From: Aved-18 sp964606665
Lineage (GTDB): Bacteria; Cyanobacteriota; Vampirovibrionia; Obscuribacterales; Obscuribacteraceae
Assembly: GCA_964606665.1 (NCBI GenBank)
Contig: CAZSHS010000016.1
Location: 6,985 to 70,984 of the forward strand
Direction: 5' to 3'
Length of the DNA: 64,000 nt
Shown here: positions 17,236 to 26,245 of the stretch, piece by piece
Position numbering within the stretch: the first letter of the stretch is position 1
Layout: every line of letters begins with the position of its first letter
Position numbers and translations under genes: made by a program
The notes under the pieces: model-generated
What the model was told of the DNA's origin: nothing
What the model saw: the letters and a program-made list of their open reading frames with translations, nothing else
Databases searched by the model: none

Positions 17236-18087
17236 TTACTTCGATTTCAATTGAGATGCATTATCAGTTTGTTTGGCAAGGCGCCCATCATCTATATCTT
17301 TGAGATATTTGTCGAAAAAGGCAAGGTTGTAAAAACTCATCTCGTCTTTGCGTTTTTTGCTCAAATTGAGTAGCGACCAGAATAGGTGGGTCGCGCGTTT
17401 GAATTCGACATAATAGGCTGGGGAGGGAGTGGAATCGTAGGCACCGCCAGGTTGTATGATTTCGGGCGTAAGAAAATCTAATCCTCCACCTTGATACATA
17501 ACAGGAATATCAATGTGTGAGAGCAGTTTCTTCTCTACAAGCGGTTTTGTGTATGGAACTTGGGCTAGAACGCATTTGGCCTCAGGAATTTTTTGCTCCG
17601 GCCAGGCACCTGCCAAGCCAAGTGCGGTGTAACCACCAAGTGACGTCCCGCACAGACCAATTTTGTCGAAATCAATTTTGCCTCTCCACTCTGGATCCTC
17701 TTTTAAATATGCAAGAAGCTTTTTGATATCGTCCGCTCTGTTTTTGAAAGTTTTTTCGTTCCATTTTTTTGTCCGAACAAAAATAGGGTGAAGACAAAAT
17801 GAGCCTGGTGCACCAATTGCATCGATGTGATTGGGTGCAAGAACAATGTATCCGTTTTGAGCCAGTAATTTTTTGGCAAACCCGCATTGCACGTTGACGC
17901 CATGATAGCCGTGTGAAAAGAGAATCAATGGAGCCGGATAAGCTGTTTCATCAGGTAGCCAGGAGGCGACATTCATGCCAGCCATTTTTTCTTGTTTGAA
18001 ATCAAAAGCATCAATGCGCTGCGCCCACAGAGGCGAAAGTAAATTGAATAAAAATAGCATTGCTACAATCGTTTTCAAGTGTGCCAT
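17236..18087 (-). CDS. Secreted alpha/beta hydrolase (dienelactone hydrolase / PAF-acetylhydrolase-like)
   Basis: A 283-residue protein with a signal peptide (about 1-22, ending at WAQ). The hydrolase fold shows an oxyanion strand 'APLILFSHGYHG', the nucleophile elbow GTSLGG, and a late histidine in RATHLFW. The family (predicted dienelactone hydrolases, COG4188-like) cleaves ester bonds; the true substrate is unknown. It should act in the periplasm or outside. It lies 30 bases downstream of the topB start on the same strand, but a functional link is unlikely. Confidence 0.88.
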   Translation of the reverse strand: MAHLKTIVAMLFLFNLLSPLWAQRIDAFDFKQEKMAGMNVASWLPDETAYPAPLILFSHGYHGVNVQCGFAKKLLAQNGYIVLAPNHIDAIGAPGSFCLHPIFVRTKKWNEKTFKNRADDIKKLLAYLKEDPEWRGKIDFDKIGLCGTSLGGYTALGLAGAWPEQKIPEAKCVLAQVPYTKPLVEKKLLSHIDIPVMYQGGGLDFLTPEIIQPGGAYDSTPSPAYYVEFKRATHLFWSLLNLSKKRKDEMSFYNLAFFDKYLKDIDDGRLAKQTDNASQLKSK

Positions 18088-18226
18088 TGCTTCAATTTAT
18101 CAGTATTTGCAGAGTCGGAGGTTTTACTGTCAACACTTTGTGGGAAAGATTAAATTGCTGGGTTAGCGGCATTGTGATTTGCGGCTTTGCGGCGAGAGAA
18201 GGTTAAATTTGGTGTATCATAGAAAG

Positions 18227-18628
18227 ATGTCTTCTAGACCTTTTAACACCTTACTAGTCAGTTTGTTAGTCGGGATTTTCGTTTCCTGCCAGTTCTTTTC
18301 GCTGGCTGGAGCAGTTAATTCGGTAGCAGCAGTGCTTGAACCGAGTACATCTTCTATGTCGATTGGTCAGGCAGCAGAATTTTTAGATGGTGTTGACTTC
18401 GACCACGAAGAAATTGTCGACCCATTTTTGTCGATGCCACATATTTCGTTGCGCACAGTTATTGGCGACGAAAGTAAATTCAAAGTTCATTTCGAACAAT
18501 CAGATTTAATCAGCTATGCTCCCTCTGCATTTGGTGCGTCGAGTATAGATCCCGAGCGTAATATACTTGCCCCTCCTCCCGAGGAGAGCAACGATTTATG
18601 GCTCCAGAAGGGTGTTTTACTTATTTAG
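18227..18628 (+). CDS. Exported protein of unknown function upstream of the SulP transporter
   Basis: A 133-residue protein starting at ATG 18227 (AGAAAG just upstream; an upstream TTG at 18179 is in frame but gives a poor start). A signal peptide covers about residues 1-27 (LLVSLLVGIFVSCQFFSLAGA). The rest is acidic and hydrophilic. No family is recognised. It ends 55 bases before the SulP start and is probably in the same operon. Confidence 0.6.
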   Translation: MSSRPFNTLLVSLLVGIFVSCQFFSLAGAVNSVAAVLEPSTSSMSIGQAAEFLDGVDFDHEEIVDPFLSMPHISLRTVIGDESKFKVHFEQSDLISYAPSAFGASSIDPERNILAPPPEESNDLWLQKGVLLI

Positions 18629-18683
18629 CTACAAACCTGCAAGAAACAGTCTGTCAGTTTCTAGTCCGCTTGCGGAGGTTTGT

Positions 18684-20360
18684 ATGCCCGGTAGCCTACA
18701 TAAGGATTTATTAGCGTCAATAGTCGTTTTTCTCGTTGCCCTGCCACTGGCGATGGGTATTTCCATTGCCTCAGGTATGCCACCGGCAGCAGGCTTGGTC
18801 ACCTGCATCGTAGGTGGTGTGCTGGTTGGATGTATCTCTGGAAATCCGCTTCAAGTAAGCGGACCCGCGGCTGGTCTTTCTGTAATCGTTTATGAAATTA
18901 TTCAAGAACACGGCATTGCACGTCTTGGCATTGTTGTATTAATTGCAGGGATTTTCCAGATGGTAGCTGGACTTGCACGGACCGGTCAGTGGTTTAGAGC
19001 GGTATCACCGGCGGTTGTGAACGGAATGTTGTCCGGAATTGGTGTCTTGATTTTAGCTAGTCAGTTTCACGTCACACTAGACGATGCTCCGCGCTCAAGT
19101 GGTATCGGCAACCTCGTTGCCATCCCTGAAGCTTTCTTTAAATGTTTCAATACTTCAGACGGAACTAATTCGCACGTTCCTGGTTTGCTTGGCGTATTTA
19201 CCATTCTGATTATTTTGCTTTGGGAATCGCTTCCCTTTAAGAAGCTCAAAGTCGTTCCCTCTGCGCTCATAGCTGTCGTAGTAGCTACCATTGCGGCAAC
19301 GATAATGCGTCTAGATATCAATCATGTCGTTTTGCCAGACAATCTATTTTCGGCTCTATCTATGCCAAAGGATTGGCGAGAAATCACTAACTGGAATTTG
19401 ATTCTAGAAGGTTTGGGTCTTGGATTTGTGGCTAGTGCCGAAACTCTTTTGAGTGCAAGTGCGGTCGATAGAATGCAAACAATGGTCCGCACTAAATATG
19501 ACAAAGAACTTTTCGCCCAAGGTGTTGGCAACTTTCTTTGCGGGATGGTTGGAGCTTTGCCCATGACTGGTGTAATTGTGCGTAGCTCGGTCAATATCCA
19601 GGCTGGTGCGCAAACGCGTCTGTCAGCCATTTTGCATGGTTGCTGGATTTTGATTCTGGTCCTTTGTTGTCCATTTGTTCTGCGCTATGTACCGACATCG
19701 GCTCTGGCTGCACTTCTTGTTTATACCGGTTATAAACTGACCAATTTCAAGATCATAAAAGAGTTGAAGAAATATGGTAACAGCGAAGCTGCCATCTATT
19801 TAATTACACTCTGCGCCATTGTCTGTACCGACCTGCTCACAGGTGTGTTGACCGGTGTTGTTCTTTCTGTCTTGAAGCTACTATATGTTTTCTCTCATTT
19901 GGAAATAAAGTCGACCGCACCAAATCCAGAGAAGACAGAGCTTTATCTCAAGGGTGCTGCCACATTTTTGAACTTGCCTCGCCTGGCTGAAGCGCTCGAC
20001 TCAGTGCCTGCAAGCCACGAGTTGCACGTGCATTTAGAAGATCTAGACTATGTAGACCACGCCTCGCTCGACATGATTATGTCTTGGGAGCAGTCGCATA
20101 AAGCAAATGGAGGAGCGCTCGTTATCGATTGGGGAACGCTTGGTGCCATGTTCCGCGATAGACGTCGTGGAGCGCGTGAAGCGGCTCAAGCTCAACTTGG
20201 TTTGAATGCAATGGAACTGGAAGAAAATCTGGTAAATATGGTTAAACCACCTCTTGATGCGCTAGAAGCCGCGCTTGAACCATCGCATGAAGGCACCGCG
20301 CCTGCTACGGCTGCACCGCCCGTGCCTGAGAATTTGAATCCGCCACAATCGGCTAATTAG
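18684..20360 (+). CDS. SulP-family anion transporter with a STAS domain
   Basis: A 558-residue SulP permease with 10 to 14 hydrophobic segments over residues 1-400. It carries signature stretches such as 'GNPLQVSGPAAGLSVIV' and, near TM 8, 'GALPMTGVIVRSSVNIQAG'. A C-terminal STAS-like domain (about 420-520) contains 'LEDLDYVDHASLDMIMSW'. Members move sulfate or bicarbonate, often with Na+; this one resembles the bacterial bicarbonate/sulfate branch but the substrate cannot be fixed. ATG 18684 is the start, with GGAGG about seven bases upstream; the longer frame from 18567 overlaps the preceding gene and lacks such a site. Confidence 0.93.
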   Translation: MPGSLHKDLLASIVVFLVALPLAMGISIASGMPPAAGLVTCIVGGVLVGCISGNPLQVSGPAAGLSVIVYEIIQEHGIARLGIVVLIAGIFQMVAGLARTGQWFRAVSPAVVNGMLSGIGVLILASQFHVTLDDAPRSSGIGNLVAIPEAFFKCFNTSDGTNSHVPGLLGVFTILIILLWESLPFKKLKVVPSALIAVVVATIAATIMRLDINHVVLPDNLFSALSMPKDWREITNWNLILEGLGLGFVASAETLLSASAVDRMQTMVRTKYDKELFAQGVGNFLCGMVGALPMTGVIVRSSVNIQAGAQTRLSAILHGCWILILVLCCPFVLRYVPTSALAALLVYTGYKLTNFKIIKELKKYGNSEAAIYLITLCAIVCTDLLTGVLTGVVLSVLKLLYVFSHLEIKSTAPNPEKTELYLKGAATFLNLPRLAEALDSVPASHELHVHLEDLDYVDHASLDMIMSWEQSHKANGGALVIDWGTLGAMFRDRRRGAREAAQAQLGLNAMELEENLVNMVKPPLDALEAALEPSHEGTAPATAAPPVPENLNPPQSAN

Positions 20361-20512
20361 CCATTCATATTGACTGTCATAGCAACGTACGCTTTTACAT
20401 TTGGGGTCGCTCCAGGATTGAGCGTGGGCGATTTTGATTGCTTTGACAGCGCTGGGTGGCTGTGTGTGGCAAAGATTAATAAAGCCGCGACAATTGCTTT
20501 GGTGAATTTCAT
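20357..20512 (-). CDS. Small exported peptide (51 residues)
   Basis: A minus-strand ATG frame gives MKFTKAIVAALLIFATHSH, then PALS and a hydrophilic tail ending VNMNG. The first 22 residues form a textbook signal peptide with cleavage near ALS, leaving a mature peptide of about 29 residues. It is convergent with sulP and overlaps its stop by three bases. The ribosome-binding site is weak (TTAGAG). The function is unknown; the signal peptide is the only argument for it being real. Confidence 0.5.
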   Translation of the reverse strand: MKFTKAIVAALLIFATHSHPALSKQSKSPTLNPGATPNVKAYVAMTVNMNG

Positions 20513-20591
20513 CCGATTGAAACTCTAAGTGGTAATTTGCTAGTTTGATAGGGAATTAAAAGCATAAATGTAGTTTGAAATTAATGCTCTA

Positions 20592-21944
20592 TTGAATCTG
20601 GATTACTCATATAAATATCCTTTCGAGTCCACTCTCATCTCAGATGCAGAGGGGGGCAGACTGACGCTCGCCACTAGCGAGAATCAAAATGTTTATCCGT
20701 ATTTTTTTGAAGGAAGATTGCTTCAGCCGAGAGCTGCTGCAATGCTTTTGTTTGCCCTTTCGCGATATGTGAGCACGCGATTTTTCATTCCACCAAATGT
20801 TCTAAAAAAACTAATTATGCAGCGTGATCCCGTCATCACAAGCGGTTCTGGCATGTTGCGCTTCGAAGGATTCAGTGCCTGTTGCAGTGCATATGCAAGG
20901 GTAGATGTAGAGCCGGGTGGCTACGACGGAAAAACTCTAAATAATGGAACCACTAATGTGGATTTCAATTCACAGTTTAGAGCTGCACTTGCTGGTATAA
21001 GAGATGGCGAGCGCATGTCTATGTCCGTTGGAGCGGACGAGATAAAAATGAATCACGGCTTCAACGAATGTATTGAGCGAAAAGTGCAATTGCCATTGCG
21101 TTGGATTAAAGGCTTTGTCGAGGTTCAATCATATCAATCGCAAATGGAGCACCGATTGACTGTTGGCAAGGCAGAGGCAATAAAGTTTATTCGCTCCATT
21201 TCTGCTTCTACTCCTGGACAAGTAGTATCATATTTAGTGCCGTCGGGACGTGGCGTTCGACTAAGTCAAACTGATAAATCTGGCATAAAAATTAGTGGCA
21301 TCAATAGATTAGCGATGCTGAAAGACATCGTTCCTCTGGCGGACGAAGTCAGAATATATTGTCATCCCTCCGGAGATTCGTCCGAGTGGCAGTTAAAATG
21401 CGGACCTTTGATTTTTGCGCTCACCCTCACGGCCGAATCGAGTCGTGGATTTTCGGGCGAAGGACAGGCATTGTCCGACCTTTCAACGGCTGATTTAGAC
21501 AAATTAGCTAAAGTGCGCTCATCTTTGAAATGGCAGTCAATGATAGATATTCAAAATCTAGCAGACTCGTGTCAAATGGATTTTAATTCGGTCCGGTCGC
21601 TTCTGGGAGTTCTTGGTTCGCGCGGTATCGTCGGTTACGATCTGGCGAATAAAGCCTATTTTCATAGGGAAATGCCATTTGATTTGGAGTTGGTCGATTC
21701 AATTCATCCGCGTCTTAAATCGGCTCGCAAATTACTTCAAGACAACGGTGTGAAAATACTATCCACAAAAGATGGCGCTTTTGAGGCGGAAGTTGCTGGC
21801 ACAGGAGTAAACCACAAAGTAAAAGGAAGTGAGGAGTCAGTATTTTGCACTTGTCCATGGCACTCTAAATATCAAGGCAATCGTGGTCCCTGCAAGCATA
21901 TCTTGGCTGTACGTCTAGCTCTTGAACCGGAAGATTCTGAATGA
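20592..21944 (+). CDS. SWIM zinc-finger protein
   Basis: A 450-residue protein from TTG 20592. Near the C-terminus a SWIM motif reads CTCPWHS... then GPCKHILA, matching the C-x-C-x(n)-C-x-H zinc-binding pattern. The rest is a helical and beta mix with a possible winged-helix segment near 320-350 (LADSCQMDFNSVRSLLGVLG). SWIM domains bind DNA or proteins. The gene overlaps the next by four bases (ATGA), starting a four-gene cluster. SWIM genes next to large HEAT-like proteins of this kind occur in other bacteria, where the system's role is unclear. Confidence 0.88.
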   Translation: MNLDYSYKYPFESTLISDAEGGRLTLATSENQNVYPYFFEGRLLQPRAAAMLLFALSRYVSTRFFIPPNVLKKLIMQRDPVITSGSGMLRFEGFSACCSAYARVDVEPGGYDGKTLNNGTTNVDFNSQFRAALAGIRDGERMSMSVGADEIKMNHGFNECIERKVQLPLRWIKGFVEVQSYQSQMEHRLTVGKAEAIKFIRSISASTPGQVVSYLVPSGRGVRLSQTDKSGIKISGINRLAMLKDIVPLADEVRIYCHPSGDSSEWQLKCGPLIFALTLTAESSRGFSGEGQALSDLSTADLDKLAKVRSSLKWQSMIDIQNLADSCQMDFNSVRSLLGVLGSRGIVGYDLANKAYFHREMPFDLELVDSIHPRLKSARKLLQDNGVKILSTKDGAFEAEVAGTGVNHKVKGSEESVFCTCPWHSKYQGNRGPCKHILAVRLALEPEDSE

Positions 21945-24229
21945 ATATAACAAAGGATTTGACTGGATTTGACAATGCGATCGAGTCTGGTTCGCTTGAA
22001 ACCTTAGTGCGATTTTTTAAAGATCTCTCACAAGATGAGCGCAGCATCTATAGTCCTGCAGNNNNNNNNNNCCGTGCATCTTCTTGTGTAAATGCGGTTA
22101 CTGCTTTGCCGCCCAGTGTTCCTGACTTAGCCAACGCCATTTTGAAATCGCCTGAATTTTTTGTACCGGTCAGGGAAATGGTGCAATTGGGAATTTGCGA
22201 GAAGCCAGACTCTGAAGATTTTTCCATTGCAATCATTGCTGCGCCTAGAATGGTTTTTGCCGATTTCAAAAATCGTCCAAGCTCCTTTAGTGATTGGATT
22301 GATGAAAATTTGGATATTCTAGAAGAGGATGTCTGGCGCATTTTTCAACATGAAGGCAACCAAGAATTCAGTCTATCGTCCCAGGGCAAATATTTTCAAT
22401 CGGGCGACAATTGGATGACAGTACTTCATCGCTTAGCTGCAGAAGGAAAGATTTCGCGGAAACGATTATTAGAAGAGTCGCTCAATGCGCTTGGGCGTGG
22501 CTTTATTCAATTCAGATCAGCCTGGTTTTCTGCATTTCACGATTCTCTAAAACCTAGTGTCGAAGAGCGAGTCGAATTTACTCAAAAATATTTGCAATTG
22601 CTTGGAAGTCCCATTGGACCAACAGTTGCGTTTGCCATAAACAATCTGAAAGTTTTAGATAAAGCAGACAAGCTCGACCCGGATGCACTTATAGGCAACA
22701 TAAATCCATGCATGGTGGCAAAGCAAAAAGCTGTTGTTATGTCAGCTTTGGCATTGCTAGAATCGGCAGTAAAGAAAAACGCGAACCTTTCAGAGACCGC
22801 CTCTCTAATTGCAATTGAGGGGCTATTACATGAATCTCCCGAAGTTCAAACGAAAGTGATTGCTTTCATTTTTCGTTATGGTGACAAGCAAAATTCTGAA
22901 TTGTCTTCAAAGATTGAGAGCTATTTCGATGCTGTTTCGCCTAGCGTTAAAGATAAGCTCAAACCCTGGATTGAGACCGAATCAGAAAATTCATTTGAAA
23001 CAGAATTAGAAAGTTACCAATATAAAAACTATTTTTGTGAAGGCTGGCCATTTGCTCAATGTGGGCGAATCGCTCCGGTTGAAAACGAAGATGAACTTTT
23101 GCGTTTAGCTGGATACTGTATGGAAAATCCATTAGCAGCGATGGAGCTGGAACGGCTTATGGACGGCGTTTCACGCCTTGAGGCGTCGAGTAAAAAATTC
23201 AAAAACGATGGTCAAGCATTAGTAAAAAGAGCTGAGAAACTGTTTAGGCTTCTTGCTGACGAACAAACTTCTCTTCGATTAGTTATTGCCAAATTTATTA
23301 TCGTTTGGCTCAGCCAATCAGCTCAAGTAAAGGATTTCGTTCGACGATTTCATGCTCCATCGCTTCAGATCTTGGACAAGCGAATAGAGGAAATTTTAGA
23401 GCGCCGAGAGCAAAAGAAATTTCTTCCATTATTATCTTTTCCAACTCACGAAAACGGATGGATTGATAAACAGGTTCTTGAGTCGAGAAAAAGTCTGTGG
23501 CGCCAACTTAAAGTTCCTTTTGCAAAAGTTGACGAAGAGGTTGCACAACTGCGAATCCCAGTAGTGCCAAAACTGGATAGCAAGGTCTATACCGAAGATG
23601 TCAAAATAGATGGAATTGGTGTAATGGATAGGTTGGAACGTCCTGAAATTGGACCGAATTTGGTCTTAACCATTGCGTCTTATCGTGAGCGCATAATGCA
23701 TAGAACGATTGGAGCAATTGTAATTTATATCAATTTCAATTTGGCTGAGTCGAGAGAATACAGGCACTATATGGAAATGCTCACTCATAGTGGCGCGCCT
23801 TTGACATACAAAGCGCACGAACTTATGAATATAGGATTGATAGCGCCTGATGTTCAGTGTAACGGAATTGCTCGCGATGCGATGATTTGTGCCATCGATG
23901 AGTATCGGCTCGAACCTGATTATCTGGGCAACAGAGTGGGCGTATTTTTGAAATCGGACAAAGCAAAGCCTAAACGTCTGGTATTATCGTTGCAGGAAGT
24001 AGCACGTGTGAGTCCCCTGCACATGGATGCTGTGCGACAAGTGCTAGAGCGGGCGTTGCAAGGAAGTACAGAAAACATTCATCGGGATTTGCCGGCATTG
24101 TTGGAGTTTTACAAAGAAGTGCTTGTGGCTTGTCAAAAGAGAATTGAAAGCGATGAAACAAAGACTTTTTTGCGTTCGATTAAAACGGGTGGTAAAACTG
24201 CCAAACTGGTCAAGGAGCTTATAGTCTAA
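21941..24229 (+). CDS. Large HEAT-like helical protein (resembles DUF6493-type)
   Basis: A protein of about 762 residues, overlapping the SWIM gene by four bases and the next gene by one (TAATG). It is all-helical by eye, with repeats such as 'SLIAIEGLLHESPEVQTKVIAFIF' that read like HEAT units. I see no catalytic motif, signal peptide or membrane segment. The order SWIM protein then large helical protein resembles gene pairs with DUF6493-like partners, but I state that match from memory and with moderate certainty. A 10-N gap (22062-22071) lies near residue 41; the frame is kept across it. Confidence 0.75.
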   Translation: MNITKDLTGFDNAIESGSLETLVRFFKDLSQDERSIYSPAXXXXRASSCVNAVTALPPSVPDLANAILKSPEFFVPVREMVQLGICEKPDSEDFSIAIIAAPRMVFADFKNRPSSFSDWIDENLDILEEDVWRIFQHEGNQEFSLSSQGKYFQSGDNWMTVLHRLAAEGKISRKRLLEESLNALGRGFIQFRSAWFSAFHDSLKPSVEERVEFTQKYLQLLGSPIGPTVAFAINNLKVLDKADKLDPDALIGNINPCMVAKQKAVVMSALALLESAVKKNANLSETASLIAIEGLLHESPEVQTKVIAFIFRYGDKQNSELSSKIESYFDAVSPSVKDKLKPWIETESENSFETELESYQYKNYFCEGWPFAQCGRIAPVENEDELLRLAGYCMENPLAAMELERLMDGVSRLEASSKKFKNDGQALVKRAEKLFRLLADEQTSLRLVIAKFIIVWLSQSAQVKDFVRRFHAPSLQILDKRIEEILERREQKKFLPLLSFPTHENGWIDKQVLESRKSLWRQLKVPFAKVDEEVAQLRIPVVPKLDSKVYTEDVKIDGIGVMDRLERPEIGPNLVLTIASYRERIMHRTIGAIVIYINFNLAESREYRHYMEMLTHSGAPLTYKAHELMNIGLIAPDVQCNGIARDAMICAIDEYRLEPDYLGNRVGVFLKSDKAKPKRLVLSLQEVARVSPLHMDAVRQVLERALQGSTENIHRDLPALLEFYKEVLVACQKRIESDETKTFLRSIKTGGKTAKLVKELIV
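22062..22071. other. Assembly gap (10 N) inside the HEAT-like gene
   Basis: Ten Ns interrupt the coding frame near residue 41. Both flanks are in the same frame with ten bases, so the true length is 1 modulo 3 if the gene is intact. A handful of residues is unknown. Confidence 0.9.
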
Positions 24230-24774
24230 TGAACGAAGAGTGGCGCGAATTTTTTGAAGACAAGTCATCATGGAAAGGTCCCACGTATAACCTCACTATG
24301 ATATTGCGAGACTCGGCTTCTCGTCGCGATCTTGAGCGAGCCCTAACCAACGATCTTGGACTGGAAATCTTAAAAGGAACGATAGAGCGCGGAATTAAGT
24401 ATTCTATCTTCACTTTCGGTCCCGACCAGCAGCCGATAGGCGTTGGACATACGTATATGAAAGAAGATAATATGCTTTGCTCGATGCAGCTTTCATTTTA
24501 CCCTGCTCAAATAAAGCGCATTATTGATACTCCCGAAAAGAGCAAACAGTTGCATCAAGCGCTTATAGAGCTGGTTCGCAAAGTTGGCAAAAAATTTCCA
24601 GTACTGTGTGCCACCATATGCGATGAAGCTTATTCTTTTGTTTATCCGCCCGAAGTGGCTGGTCGATCTATATGTTTTGAAAAATCTGCCTTTGAAAAGT
24701 CTGGAATAGACAAACCAAAGACTGAGCTGAAAGACCCCTGGCAGGGCTATTATGCAATCGCGATGGATAGTTAA
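24229..24774 (+). CDS. Unknown cytosolic protein in the SWIM cluster
   Basis: A 181-residue protein whose ATG overlaps the preceding TAA (TAATG), so it is translationally coupled. It is a mixed alpha/beta soluble protein without signal peptide or obvious active site. No family is recognised. Tight coupling to the SWIM and HEAT-like genes implies a common function. Confidence 0.7.
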   Translation: MNEEWREFFEDKSSWKGPTYNLTMILRDSASRRDLERALTNDLGLEILKGTIERGIKYSIFTFGPDQQPIGVGHTYMKEDNMLCSMQLSFYPAQIKRIIDTPEKSKQLHQALIELVRKVGKKFPVLCATICDEAYSFVYPPEVAGRSICFEKSAFEKSGIDKPKTELKDPWQGYYAIAMDS

Positions 24775-24793
24775 AAGAGAGTGTGATTGATCG

Positions 24794-24952
24794 ATGTGGC
24801 AGGTTTGGCGACGTGACGATAATGGCAATGACTTTTTGATTTGTTCTTTTGAAACAGAAAAAGAAGGGCAAGAGTACGTTGCAGAAATGACGGCACGCGG
24901 ACACAAGCAAGTTTATTGGTGCGTAAAGGCTGATGCCAATAAAACTAATTAG
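24794..24952 (+). CDS. Small protein (52 residues) ending the SWIM cluster
   Basis: ATG 24794 gives a charged, Trp-rich peptide (MWQVWRRDDNGNDFLICSFE and onward) ending ADANKTN. The pattern of aromatic residues and an alternating strand-helix layout (VWRRDDNGN, TEKEGQEYVAEMTARG, QVYWCVKAD) looks like a small folded domain, not noise. It lies 19 bases after the preceding stop and abuts the convergent TPR gene with no bases between. A GAGAG site is about 12 bases upstream. Confidence 0.6.
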   Translation: MWQVWRRDDNGNDFLICSFETEKEGQEYVAEMTARGHKQVYWCVKADANKTN

Positions 24953-26245
24953 TTAGCGCGTTCCAAATTCGTCGACTTCTTTCATTCTTTTTTCGACTGC
25001 CTTTGCGTCTGCTTCGCGTCCCATTTTGCGCAGAAGACGTATTTTAATTTTGTACCATTCGGCCACATCAGAATCTTTGCAAAGAAGTCTGTCCATGTCG
25101 GCCAGAGCCAGATCATATTTCTTCAAAGCTTCGTAAGCTTCAATTCGAGTGAGCAGTGCGCCTGCATTGCTTGGAGAAATTCGCAGTAATAGAGTCATGT
25201 TTTCGCTTGCCTTCTGCGCTTTTCCAATCTTTACGTACATTTGTGCGCGGGAAGTAAAATACTGCAAGTAACACCGTCTCGTCTTTTCATGAAACTTAGA
25301 AATGTCGACTGGAAGCTTATCTTGAGGCGTACCAGGTACAAGAACATTCATTGCGCTTGTATAATCTGAGATTGCTTTGTCGTATTGATTCAAGTGAGCA
25401 TAAGCTTCAGCGCGTCGTACCCATAATTCAAAATTGAACTTTGCATTTTTGCTTTTGGCTAATAATTCGCTCACCGCTGCAATCACTGCTTTGTAATCCA
25501 TCTTGTCAGCACAAGTGTTAATCAAGACGTGATGCGCCCAATCGAGATCCGGATTTATTGCCAGAACTTTTTTGCATTCTGCAATTGCCTCGTCTTTGTG
25601 ACGTGCGTTCTTAAACAATTCGGCTAAAATCATGCGAGGCAAAAGATCGTTGGAACTAGCTTTTATCCATCTATCCAGAGACTGCTTGGCTGAATCGTAA
25701 TCGAATATTTTTCGATAGAACATTAAGGCAAGATTGTTTACGTCAGGGTCGTTTGGCGCAATCTTGATTGCCGACTTCATTTCTTCGCGAGCAAGGTCTT
25801 CGCTAGTGTTTTGATCGGCTAAGAGATAAGCTTCTGCCGCGAGCGCTCGAGCATCTTTGGGATTGTTTTTTAAAACACGATTCAAAAACTCCTGTGCTGC
25901 TTCGTGCTTTCGCATCATGATCAGCGACATTGCATACGTTACTAAAATATGAGTGTTCTTGGGATCTAGTCGCGCAGCATTACGTGCTGCAAAAAACATC
26001 TCTTCGCTATGAGAGCCAGGTCCACGAAAATACCAAATCGCCTTCAACTCATTCCAGTCGCCCAGATCTTTTCCTGCTTTTGTTTTGTTTTCGATAAACG
26101 ACAATGCTTCTGGCGACATCTTATTTTGCAGCTTGTAGAACGCGTCCAAGTCTTGCTTTGATGGCTTGGCTAGAGCGCTACAATCAGCTGTAAGCCAAAG
26201 TACGAGTAATGCTATTGAACATAGTTGGGAGAAACGTATTCGCAA
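24953..26245 (-). CDS. Exported TPR-repeat protein
   Basis: A 430-residue protein with a signal peptide (about 1-26, ending SALA) followed by about nine TPR-like helical pairs of 34 residues, for example 'AEAYAHLNQYDKAISDYTSA' and 'IEAYEALKKYDLALADMDRL'. TPR arrays mediate protein binding, so this is probably a periplasmic scaffold. The start is TTG 26245, which overlaps the end of the SAF pseudogene by 34 bases; AAGGA lies about 11 bases upstream. No partner is identified. Confidence 0.9.
   Translation of the reverse strand: MRIRFSQLCSIALLVLWLTADCSALAKPSKQDLDAFYKLQNKMSPEALSFIENKTKAGKDLGDWNELKAIWYFRGPGSHSEEMFFAARNAARLDPKNTHILVTYAMSLIMMRKHEAAQEFLNRVLKNNPKDARALAAEAYLLADQNTSEDLAREEMKSAIKIAPNDPDVNNLALMFYRKIFDYDSAKQSLDRWIKASSNDLLPRMILAELFKNARHKDEAIAECKKVLAINPDLDWAHHVLINTCADKMDYKAVIAAVSELLAKSKNAKFNFELWVRRAEAYAHLNQYDKAISDYTSAMNVLVPGTPQDKLPVDISKFHEKTRRCYLQYFTSRAQMYVKIGKAQKASENMTLLLRISPSNAGALLTRIEAYEALKKYDLALADMDRLLCKDSDVAEWYKIKIRLLRKMGREADAKAVEKRMKEVDEFGTR

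Noticed and set aside
18567..18683. Longer N-terminus for the SulP transporter
   Set aside because: It overlaps the preceding gene and has no ribosome site, whereas ATG 18684 has GGAGG.
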